From an uncultured Lachnospiraceae bacterium (lineage in GTDB: Bacteria > Bacillota > Clostridia > Lachnospirales > Lachnospiraceae), in contig CAJUPF010000008.1 of assembly GCA_910588565.1 (NCBI GenBank), positions 1 through 59,165 on the forward strand: a stretch of 59,165 nt of DNA. Reading direction: 5' to 3'. The notes below the pieces were generated by a model, which worked only from the letters and a program-made list of their open reading frames with translations, was not told the DNA's origin and ran no database searches. Positions within the stretch are counted from its first letter, which is position 1, and every line of letters starts with the position of its first letter. Shown piece by piece: positions 52,086-59,165 of the stretch. Position numbers and translations under genes: made by a program.

Positions 52086-52778
52086 CTACCCTTTATCAAT
52101 TTTATAGCCAACTCCCCATACCACTTTAATATAACGCGGTTCTTTGGGGTTAATCTCTATTTTCTCCCTGATATGCCGGATATGAACGGCAACTGTATTG
52201 TCTGCACCTATGGCCTCAGCGTTCCAGATGCTCTCATAAATCTGGCTGATGGAAAATACTTTGCCCTGATTTTTCATCAGAAGCAGCAGAATATTATACT
52301 CAATCGGAGTCAGTTTCACCGGTTCATCGTCTACGGTTACTTCTTTTAAATCATCATTGATGACCAACCCTCCGGTCTGATAAATGGCCTGGTTATTCTC
52401 CGCAGCGTTTCCAAGCTTGGTATAACGGCGGAGCTGGGATTTTACCCTTGCTACAAGCTCTAAAGGATTAAAGGGTTTTGTCAGGTAATCGTCCGCGCCG
52501 ATGTTTAAGCCCAGGATCTTATCCGAATCTTCCGATTTGGCGGATAAAATAATAATCGGTATACTGCTCTCTTCCCGTATCTTTAACGTAGCCCTGATTC
52601 CATCGAGTTTTGGCATCATAACATCGATAATCAGCAGATCCACCGCCTGCTTCTTTAAAATTTCCAAAACCTCCTCGCCGTCATAAGCCCTGACTACTTC
52701 ATACCCCTCCTGCTGTAAATAAATTTCAATTGCTTCTACAATTTCCCTGTCATCATCACAGACGAGTATTTTATTCAT
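52086..52778 (-). CDS. OmpR-family response regulator
   Basis: A 230-residue two-domain regulator: receiver (acidic pocket CDDD, phosphoacceptor Asp52 in LLIIDVMMPKLDG, Lys in TKPFNPLEL) and winged-helix DNA-binding domain (VKLTPIEYNILLLLMKNQGKVFS, VHIRHIREKIE). It resembles VanR-like regulators. GAGGG precedes the ATG. It is immediately upstream of its cognate kinase. Confidence 0.95.
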   Translation of the reverse strand: MNKILVCDDDREIVEAIEIYLQQEGYEVVRAYDGEEVLEILKKQAVDLLIIDVMMPKLDGIRATLKIREESSIPIIILSAKSEDSDKILGLNIGADDYLTKPFNPLELVARVKSQLRRYTKLGNAAENNQAIYQTGGLVINDDLKEVTVDDEPVKLTPIEYNILLLLMKNQGKVFSISQIYESIWNAEAIGADNTVAVHIRHIREKIEINPKEPRYIKVVWGVGYKIDKG

Positions 52779-52823
52779 TCGTTTGTCCCTCTTTCTTTCA
52801 ACTTCCTGTTACAGGCATAATGA

Positions 52824-53999
52824 TTAAGCTTTTCTTCCAAATGGAAAAATACCCTGCAGCTTTTCCCTGGGAGAAGATCCTTTATTATCGTCATATGGCG
52901 CAGGCGTTTCCAAATCTGCCTGGAAATCCCCTTCAAAATCACCAGCTGCCGCATTCTGCTTTTTTCGTTTTTCAAAATATTCCGGATTTATTTTAATCAC
53001 TGGTTTCTCATACTGGATGGGTTCCTCACCGTCATCGCAGGAGGCCTTTCGATTCCAGGCGGGAAGTTCCTCTTCCTCCTGATGTTCCGGCAGCTCTGCC
53101 GATATCTCCTTCGCAATTCCTGCCACAATTTCCGCTGCAATTTCTTCGGATAAATCCTCTGGGGCATGCTCTTTTACTTCTGCGGAAATTTCTTTGACCT
53201 CGTCTTTTGCAGCTGCTTTCCGCTTATTCTTTGATTTCTTTTTGGAAGACGACTTGTTCCCATTTTTCGGCTTCTCCTTTTGCACAGCCGCCGTCTTTTC
53301 TTCCGTTTCGGTTCCAGGAATATCTTCCGGCGTATAGCCCGCTTTTTTAAAGTATTCCGGATTCACACGGATTTCGGGGCGGATCGGTGTGAATTTTTCT
53401 TCTGTATAGTCTTCCGCCGCCGCTTCCTGTTCCATATCACTGTCATTTGACGGAATCCGGCCATATTTTCTGGGTTTTAAATTCTCCGCCCGTTTCGCTT
53501 TTGCTTTCGCAATTTCACGGTTGCGATCTTCGATCAGGCGCATATATTTGGCCGTATCTTTTAAATCCTCCAGCTGTGTCAGAAGCTCATTCTGATTGCT
53601 GCGCACCCGCCGCCGTTCTTCTTCCATTTCCCGCCTCAGACGATCCAGCGTATTCTTGGACGCCTGCTCTGCTTCATCAATAATACTCTGGATTTTCCCA
53701 AGCGCATCCTCTGTATACAGCACTGAAGCCGCATAAATATCCTGCGCCTGATGATTCGCATTCCGGATAATTTGTTCCCCTTGCTTCTGGATCTCAAGCG
53801 CCCTGCGGTTCCGGCTCTCTTCCGTCACCTCATACTGATCCATCATCTCCTGCACGACATCCCGCAGGCAGCCAAGCTGCCGCTGCATCTCCTTTTTATG
53901 AACCAAAACATAATCGCTACCCCTTTTCGGTGCCTGCGCCTTGGAAACCATAACCAGCAAGTCCCGTAAACTCCGCTCCAATCTATCCTGTATGCTCAT
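52824..53999 (-). CDS. Coiled-coil protein with charged tail and duplicated NPEYF motif
   Basis: A 391-residue soluble protein. Residues 10-165 form a continuous coiled coil with some similarity in style to DivIVA or DUF-type scaffold proteins. A lysine-rich (KKKSKNKRKAAAKDE) then acidic low-complexity tail follows. The motif RVNPEYFKK (about residue 210) is repeated as KINPEYFEK (about 345), perhaps a peptide-binding element. GGAGGAG precedes the ATG. It lies between hydF and the two-component genes. I do not know its function. Confidence 0.7.
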   Translation of the reverse strand: MSIQDRLERSLRDLLVMVSKAQAPKRGSDYVLVHKKEMQRQLGCLRDVVQEMMDQYEVTEESRNRRALEIQKQGEQIIRNANHQAQDIYAASVLYTEDALGKIQSIIDEAEQASKNTLDRLRREMEEERRRVRSNQNELLTQLEDLKDTAKYMRLIEDRNREIAKAKAKRAENLKPRKYGRIPSNDSDMEQEAAAEDYTEEKFTPIRPEIRVNPEYFKKAGYTPEDIPGTETEEKTAAVQKEKPKNGNKSSSKKKSKNKRKAAAKDEVKEISAEVKEHAPEDLSEEIAAEIVAGIAKEISAELPEHQEEEELPAWNRKASCDDGEEPIQYEKPVIKINPEYFEKRKKQNAAAGDFEGDFQADLETPAPYDDNKGSSPREKLQGIFPFGRKA

Positions 54000-54016
54000 A
54001 GCTCCTCCTTATTGAT

Positions 54017-55246
54017 TCATACAACATCCCCAAATATCTCCATGCTCCGCTCCAAAATACCATGCATTTTCGCAATCGCAGTCCCATAATTGGTCATCGG
54101 TATCCCCGCATCCTTTGCGCACTGAAGACGGTATTTCATCTCCCGCTCATTTAGCATACAGCCGCCGCAGTGTACAATCAATGCATAGCCTGACAAATCC
54201 TCCGGAAATTCCGTCCCGCTTGTAAACTGAAATTCCAGCTCTTTCCCGGAATATGACTGCAGCCACTTTGGCATCTTAACCGTACCGATATCCTCGCACT
54301 GCCTGTGATGCGTACAGCCCTCGGAAATCAGTACGGTATCGCCGTCCTTTAAGCTGTCGATCGCCGCTGCCCCCGCTGCCTGCTGCATCAGATCGCCTTT
54401 CCATCTGGCCATCAAAATAGAAAAAGACGTCAGATAGACATCCTCTGGCGTATCTTTTTCCACCCGTTCAAATGCCTGGCTGTCCGTAATCACAACCTTT
54501 GGCTTCTTAGCAAGAGCCTTAAGCGCCGCCGGCAGTTCCGTTTCCCTTGTCACTACAGGAATCGCCCCTGCTTCCAGACAGTCCCGGATCACCTGCTGCT
54601 GCGGCAAAATCAGCCTGCCCTTTGGCGCTGCGGAATCAACGGGAACTACAAGGACTGCAATATCTCCGTTCTGTAATAAATCCCTGACAAGCCTTTTCTG
54701 CGCATCCTCTGACGGGGCCAGCCTTGCTATGCATTCTTTCAGTTTTTCAATATACTGCCCGGTTTTTGCACTGACAAAAAGCAGGTTTGCTTCTTTTCCA
54801 AAAAAGTCCCTGATTTCTTTTTTCCGGCTCTCCGTCAGTTTCTCCGATTTATTAACGGCAATCACATACGGTATCTCTTTCCCGGAAATACGGTTTAGCA
54901 GCGGCTTTTCCACCCGCTCCAGTTCTTCTCTGCTTCCTGCGGCCATACCGTCGATAACAAGTACCGCAATATCTGTTTTATTTAATACCTGGAATCCTTT
55001 TGCCATGCGCTTTTCACCCAGCTCGCCTTCATCGTCCAGTCCCGGCGTATCAATCATAACCACCGGCCCCAGCGGTAAAAGCTCCATCGTTTTGCTGACC
55101 GGATCTGTGGTAGTCCCTTTGATATCAGAAACAATGGCCAGATTCTGTCCGGTAACTGCGTTTATCATACTGGATTTCCCTGCGTTCCGTCTGCCGAATA
55201 TCCCTATATGCACCCGGTTCGCAGAAGGCGTTTCATTCATTCCCAT
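54017..55246 (-). CDS. hydF: [FeFe]-hydrogenase H-cluster maturation GTPase HydF
   Basis: Scaffold and carrier that delivers the [2Fe] subcluster to apo-hydrogenase. The 409-residue protein has an N-terminal GTPase domain (G1 GRRNAGKSSMINA, G3 DTPGLDDEGE, NKSEKL) and a dimerisation domain. A C-terminal [4Fe-4S] domain has CTHHRQCED and HCGGCMLN, the HydF cysteine pattern. The ATG at 55246 has GGGGG 7 nt upstream and overlaps the stop of the MATE gene by 14 bp, so translation is coupled. Confidence 0.96.
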   Translation of the reverse strand: MGMNETPSANRVHIGIFGRRNAGKSSMINAVTGQNLAIVSDIKGTTTDPVSKTMELLPLGPVVMIDTPGLDDEGELGEKRMAKGFQVLNKTDIAVLVIDGMAAGSREELERVEKPLLNRISGKEIPYVIAVNKSEKLTESRKKEIRDFFGKEANLLFVSAKTGQYIEKLKECIARLAPSEDAQKRLVRDLLQNGDIAVLVVPVDSAAPKGRLILPQQQVIRDCLEAGAIPVVTRETELPAALKALAKKPKVVITDSQAFERVEKDTPEDVYLTSFSILMARWKGDLMQQAAGAAAIDSLKDGDTVLISEGCTHHRQCEDIGTVKMPKWLQSYSGKELEFQFTSGTEFPEDLSGYALIVHCGGCMLNEREMKYRLQCAKDAGIPMTNYGTAIAKMHGILERSMEIFGDVV

Positions 55247-56612
55247 CGTGATTCCCCCTTTCTTCTCCAAAGAGTATCCGCATCTTTTTCATACAAATAT
55301 AATACGCCGGTATCAAAAACGCGTCTGCCAGCACCCATGCTGCCGGGCTTGCAAAACAAGCTGCGGTAAATCCAAACAGCGGTACAAATCCAAAGCCCAC
55401 AACGCCGCGCCCGACCATCTCACATGCTCCGGCTAAAATGGCCAGCTTGCTAAAGCCCATTCCCTGAATACAAAACCGGACAATATTTACAATTGCAAGT
55501 AAAACATAAAACGCACTGATAATCACCAATAACAAATGCACCCTGTCAATAATCTGCGCTTCGCCCGCATCGACAAATAATAGCGCAATCTGTTTTCCAA
55601 ACGCAGTCAGCACGCCAAACGCCGTAATTCCATAAATACTTCCAATGATAACCGCGGATTTAATCCCCTGATGAATCCGGTCTAATTTCTTCGCCCCGAC
55701 ATTCTGTCCGGCATAGGTTGCCATTGTCCCGCCCAGCGCATCAAACGGGCAGCTGAAAAAAACACTGATTTTAGAACCTGCAGTTGTTGCGGCCACTGCC
55801 ATAGAGCCAAGCCCGTTTACCGCCGCCTGAAGTACGACGCCGCCAATCGCAGTTACGGAATACTGCAGGCCCATCGGTATCCCCATAGCGCAGAGGATTT
55901 TCATACATTGTCCGTCGTATGCCCATTCCTCCCGTTTGATATGCAGGATTTCAAATTTTTTAATCATATAAACCAGGCAGAGCAGTCCGGATACTCCCTG
56001 GGAAATTACAGTTGCCCAGGCAGGGCCTTCCACACCCATCCCAAACACGCCAATGGATATAATATCCAATACGATATTAATTCCGGAGGAAAGCAAAAGA
56101 AAATATACCGGTGTTCTGCTGTCTCCCAAAGCGCGGATAATACTGGCCAGCAAATTGTACAGATACGTGACCGGGATTCCCAGGAATATCACAAATATAT
56201 ATTGATACGCCTCATCTATAATGTCATCCGGAGTCCGCATCCATTCCAGAATATTCATACACAGCAGACAGACTGCCACCGTCATCACTACTGAAAATAC
56301 AATGGAAGCCCACACACTGTTAGCGGTATATTTCCGCAGAGAATGATAATCCCCGGCTCCAAAACGCTGTGCCATGGGGATTGCAAAACCGCTGCAGACT
56401 CCAATGCAAAAGCCGATAATCATAAAGTTAATCGAACCCGTGGCGCCTACCGCAGCTAAAGACGTCACACCAAGCCATTTTCCTACAATGATAGTATCCA
56501 CCATACTGTAAAACTGCTGAAATAAATATCCCAAAAGCATAGGAAGGGCAAACCCTAAAATCAGCTTTATCGGGCTCCCTTGTGTCATATCTTTGATACT
56601 GCTTTTTGCCAT
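55233..56612 (-). CDS. MATE-family efflux transporter
   Basis: A 459-residue membrane transporter with twelve predicted helices and an internal duplication. It has typical MATE segments (GSPIKLILGFALPMLLGYLFQQFYSMVDTIIVGKWLG; MAQRFGAGDYHSLRKY and, in the second half, YAGQNVGAKKLDRI). Substrates are unknown. The ATG at 56612 has GGAGAA upstream. It is inserted between hydG and hydF and overlaps hydF, so it is expressed with the hydrogenase maturation genes. Confidence 0.93.
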   Translation of the reverse strand: MAKSSIKDMTQGSPIKLILGFALPMLLGYLFQQFYSMVDTIIVGKWLGVTSLAAVGATGSINFMIIGFCIGVCSGFAIPMAQRFGAGDYHSLRKYTANSVWASIVFSVVMTVAVCLLCMNILEWMRTPDDIIDEAYQYIFVIFLGIPVTYLYNLLASIIRALGDSRTPVYFLLLSSGINIVLDIISIGVFGMGVEGPAWATVISQGVSGLLCLVYMIKKFEILHIKREEWAYDGQCMKILCAMGIPMGLQYSVTAIGGVVLQAAVNGLGSMAVAATTAGSKISVFFSCPFDALGGTMATYAGQNVGAKKLDRIHQGIKSAVIIGSIYGITAFGVLTAFGKQIALLFVDAGEAQIIDRVHLLLVIISAFYVLLAIVNIVRFCIQGMGFSKLAILAGACEMVGRGVVGFGFVPLFGFTAACFASPAAWVLADAFLIPAYYICMKKMRILFGEERGNHDGNE

Positions 56613-56708
56613 GGTAAATTCTCCTTTTATCTTTACAAAGTAATTACCTGAGGACAACAAATCAGTGTATCTGCATAAGCGCCAAACGGCCAGGTTATCT
56701 GCTCCTTA

Positions 56709-58127
56709 TCAGAAGCGGAAATCCCGTTTTCCCAAATGTATCGTATCAATATACTCCGCCGCTTTCTTTTGGACAACCTGGTTGGGAATCTTTTTCAATT
56801 CTTCCGCAATCAGTTTTTCTCCAAGTTTCTTCGTACTTTCTGATGCATAGTCCTCAAGATATTCTTTTAATGTCATTAACGCATTCGGATGACAGCAGTT
56901 TATAATCTGCCGGCTCTTTAATAATGTCATAAAACGATCGCCCGTTCTGCCTTCTCGGTAACAGGCAGTACAAAAGCTGGGTACATAGCCCAGTTCCATC
57001 AGCCAGCGCACCACTTCATCTAACGTGCGGTTGTCGCTGATATCAAACTGGGCGGAATTGTCTTCCGGCGCTTCCTCTTTTGCATATCCGCCGACGCTGG
57101 TTCTCGAACCGCCGCTAATCTGGGAGATTCCAAGATGCAGTACGCGTTCTCTGCTCTTTTGGCTTTCCCTTGTAGAAACAATCATGCCCGTATATGGCAC
57201 CGCGATACGCAGGCAGGCAACAATTTTGGCAAACGTATCGTCTGAAATACCATTGTCAAATACATCCGGATCGATATCGTCCGCCCGCCGTACACGGGGT
57301 ACGCTGATAGTATGAGGGCCTACGCCGCCATATGCTTCCATATGCTCTGCATGCATAATAATCCCGGTAAAATCATAGCGGTAATTATTCAGGCCAAACA
57401 AAACGCCGATCCCCATATCATCAATGCCGGCTTCTCTTGCCCGATCCATCGCCTCCGTATGATACGCATAGTCACTCTTTGGCCCGGTCGGATGCAGCTC
57501 TTCGTAGGATTTTTTATTATAGGTTTCCTGAAATAAAATATAGGTCCCGATTCCGGCATCCTTTAATTTTTTATAATTTTCGACTGTAGTAGCCGCAATA
57601 TTGACATTTACCCGGCGGATTGCGCCGTTTTTGTGTTTAATACTGTAGATGGTTTTTATGCTCTCTAAAATATATTCAATCGGATTGTTCTTTGGATCTT
57701 CCCCGGCTTCAAGGGCAAGGCGTTTGTGACCCATATCCTGCAGAGCCGTTACCTCTTCGATAATCTCTTCCTGAGTCAGCTTCTTTCTTGCAATATGCTT
57801 ATTAGTAGAATGATAGGGGCAATATTTGCAGCCATTGATACAGTAGTTGGACAGATACAACGGTGCAAACATCACAATCCGGTTGCCGTAAAACTCCCGC
57901 TTGATTTCTTCTGCCAGCCGGTAGATTTTCTCATTTAAATCTTCGATTTCACAATCTAACAATACGATTGCTTCTTTATGGGAAATTCCTTTCATTTCTG
58001 AGGCTTTATTTAAAATCTCCTCGATCACTTCCCGGTTATTTTTATTCTGCTCTGCGTATGCAAGGCATTCTCTGATCTCTTCATCGCTGATAAATTCTTC
58101 CGCTTTGGGTGACATTACATTATACAT
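56709..58127 (-). CDS. hydG: [FeFe]-hydrogenase H-cluster radical SAM maturase HydG
   Basis: Tyrosine lyase that makes the CO and CN ligands of the H-cluster. The 472-residue protein has the radical SAM cluster CINGCKYCPYH. The C-terminal auxiliary-cluster pattern CTACYREGRTGDRF followed by CCHPNALMT is diagnostic of HydG rather than ThiH. The ATG at 58127 has AGGAGG 7 nt upstream. It lies 72 nt downstream of hydE. Confidence 0.97.
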   Translation of the reverse strand: MYNVMSPKAEEFISDEEIRECLAYAEQNKNNREVIEEILNKASEMKGISHKEAIVLLDCEIEDLNEKIYRLAEEIKREFYGNRIVMFAPLYLSNYCINGCKYCPYHSTNKHIARKKLTQEEIIEEVTALQDMGHKRLALEAGEDPKNNPIEYILESIKTIYSIKHKNGAIRRVNVNIAATTVENYKKLKDAGIGTYILFQETYNKKSYEELHPTGPKSDYAYHTEAMDRAREAGIDDMGIGVLFGLNNYRYDFTGIIMHAEHMEAYGGVGPHTISVPRVRRADDIDPDVFDNGISDDTFAKIVACLRIAVPYTGMIVSTRESQKSRERVLHLGISQISGGSRTSVGGYAKEEAPEDNSAQFDISDNRTLDEVVRWLMELGYVPSFCTACYREGRTGDRFMTLLKSRQIINCCHPNALMTLKEYLEDYASESTKKLGEKLIAEELKKIPNQVVQKKAAEYIDTIHLGKRDFRF

Positions 58128-58199
58128 TTGATTTTCCTCCTGATATGCGTTTCCATTTCCGTTATCGGCACAAAAAGCAGCTGTGCTTTTCAATATCTG

Positions 58200-59165
58200 C
58201 TATAGCTTTGCCGGATCGCCGCGTTCCACAGTCAGTTGATATCCGATGCGTTCCACACGCCGGTTTAAGCACATCCGGCATTCCGCGGCTTCTTCTCCGG
58301 TACAGATTTTATGATCGTATAACTCATATTTCTTCCGAACCCCAGTGGGAGAAAGATTTGGCATCACTACATTGGCTCCGGCCAGAATGCCTTTTTCTCT
58401 TCCTGCCGGATCGATCGTCCCCAATGCCGTTGTCGCTGGAAGCAGCAGATTAGGCTTTAACAGACGCAAAAGGCCAATCATATACAGCGTCAGCTCCACC
58501 GTTCCTGCATTCTCTTTTGCAAACGGCGTATCATGATGGGGCACAAACGGGCCAATCCCCACCATCTGCGGCTGCAGCTCTGTAATAAACAGCATATCCG
58601 CCGCCAAACGCGCCGCCGTCTGTCCCGGTGAGCCAACCATAAACCCACAACCCACCTGATACCCGATTTCTTTCAGGCTCAGAAGGCACCGCATTCTGTT
58701 TTCATAACTCATCTCTGCCGGATGCAGTGTTTGATAGTGTTCCCGGTCCGCCGTTTCATGACGCAGCAGGTATCGGTCTGCACCTGCGTCAAAAAATCTC
58801 TGATAGCTCTCTCTGGATTTTTCCCCAACGGATAATGTAATTGCACAATCCGGATAGGACGCTCTGATCCTGTAAACCAATTCTGCGATGCGCTCATCCG
58901 TATCATACGGATCTTCGCCGCCCTGCAGTACAAACGTGCGGAACCCAAGTCCATATCCCTCTTTACAGCAGCTTAAAATCTCCTCATCACTGAGGCGGTA
59001 ACGCTCCGCATTCCGGTTATCCCTTCGGATACCGCAGTAATAACAGTTATTGTTACAGTAATTGGTAAATTCAATCAGGCCCCTGGTATAAATTTTATGC
59101 CCGTAATAGCGCTGCGATACCTCCCTTGCTTTCGCAAACAAATACTCGCTTTCGCTTCTATCTGT
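58200..59165 (-). CDS. hydE: [FeFe]-hydrogenase H-cluster radical SAM maturase HydE (5' end outside window)
   Basis: Radical SAM enzyme of H-cluster assembly. The visible 321 residues have the cluster motif TNYCNNNCYYCGIR and the glycine-rich FVLQGGEDPY, followed by TIM-barrel segments such as LSVGEKSRESYQRFFDAGADRYLLRHETA and a C-terminal CRMCLNRRVERIGY. The reading frame stays open through 59165 (TDRSESEYLF upstream of the first TTG), so the N-terminus lies beyond the window. It leads the order hydE-hydG-MATE-hydF. Confidence 0.94.
   Translation of the reverse strand, partial: TDRSESEYLFAKAREVSQRYYGHKIYTRGLIEFTNYCNNNCYYCGIRRDNRNAERYRLSDEEILSCCKEGYGLGFRTFVLQGGEDPYDTDERIAELVYRIRASYPDCAITLSVGEKSRESYQRFFDAGADRYLLRHETADREHYQTLHPAEMSYENRMRCLLSLKEIGYQVGCGFMVGSPGQTAARLAADMLFITELQPQMVGIGPFVPHHDTPFAKENAGTVELTLYMIGLLRLLKPNLLLPATTALGTIDPAGREKGILAGANVVMPNLSPTGVRKKYELYDHKICTGEEAAECRMCLNRRVERIGYQLTVERGDPAKL

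Overview
The window looks like a chromosomal segment of a motile, strictly anaerobic, probably spore-forming Clostridia member of the family Lachnospiraceae. The evidence is the [FeFe]-hydrogenase maturation genes, flagellin with FliS, BofA and YaaL homologues, a SleB-type cell wall hydrolase, a Tad pilus locus, and several uncharacterised families that I know mainly from Lachnospiraceae (DUF6145-like, DUF6240-like, DUF6382-FHA). There are no rRNA or tRNA genes, no CRISPR array and no complete insertion sequence. Most genes lie on the minus strand.

Layout. 1-8.3 kb: housekeeping genes on the minus strand (lysS, greA, an unknown, dusB, coaX, a DUF6145-like gene, birA, argF, an SPFH protein). 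8.3-12.4 kb: a GNAT protein, an unknown, an SdpI-like membrane protein and a secreted SH3/SleB-type hydrolase behind a strong promoter. 12.6-20.2 kb: pgi, a small membrane protein, a probable degenerate metallo-beta-lactamase-fold protein, monocistronic murG (plus strand), a HIT protein, a soluble histidine kinase (plus strand), a flavodoxin-SCP2 fusion and a rhomboid protease. 20.2-29.5 kb: a Tad/Flp pilus operon, including a 56-residue Flp pilin gene hidden inside a longer ORF. 29.6-35.6 kb: bofA, yaaL, fliS, flagellin with a sigma-28 promoter, and a large DUF6240-like protein. 35.8-40.6 kb: an AT-rich agr-type quorum-sensing island. 40.9-53 kb: glgB, a TPR-acidic-AAA protein, an AI-2E-family transporter, an aconitase-type hydratase and a two-component system. 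52.8-59.2 kb: a coiled-coil protein, then hydF, a MATE transporter, hydG and hydE (hydE is cut by the window edge).

The most interesting part is 35.8-40.6 kb. A LytTR regulator (-), AgrB (+), AgrC (-) and an AgrD-like peptide (+) alternate strand gene by gene. The peptide has no cysteine; a serine is the only likely ring nucleophile, which suggests a lactone rather than a thiolactone signal. Three promoters (regulator, agrB, agrD) carry the same 11-bp half-site (consensus ACGTTTATTCT) in pairs exactly 21 bp apart. Each pair sits 28, 28 and 29 nt upstream of a -10 box, and none of the promoters has a good -35. That is a self-consistent LytTR regulon visible directly in the sequence. A secreted protein and a translationally coupled small membrane protein downstream of agrD are candidate outputs.

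Other points of note: a 146-bp MITE-like element with terminal inverted repeats and an 8-bp target duplication, with a partial copy elsewhere; a 45-bp in-frame mini-repeat shared by two unrelated proteins; and transcription terminators folded over stop codons.
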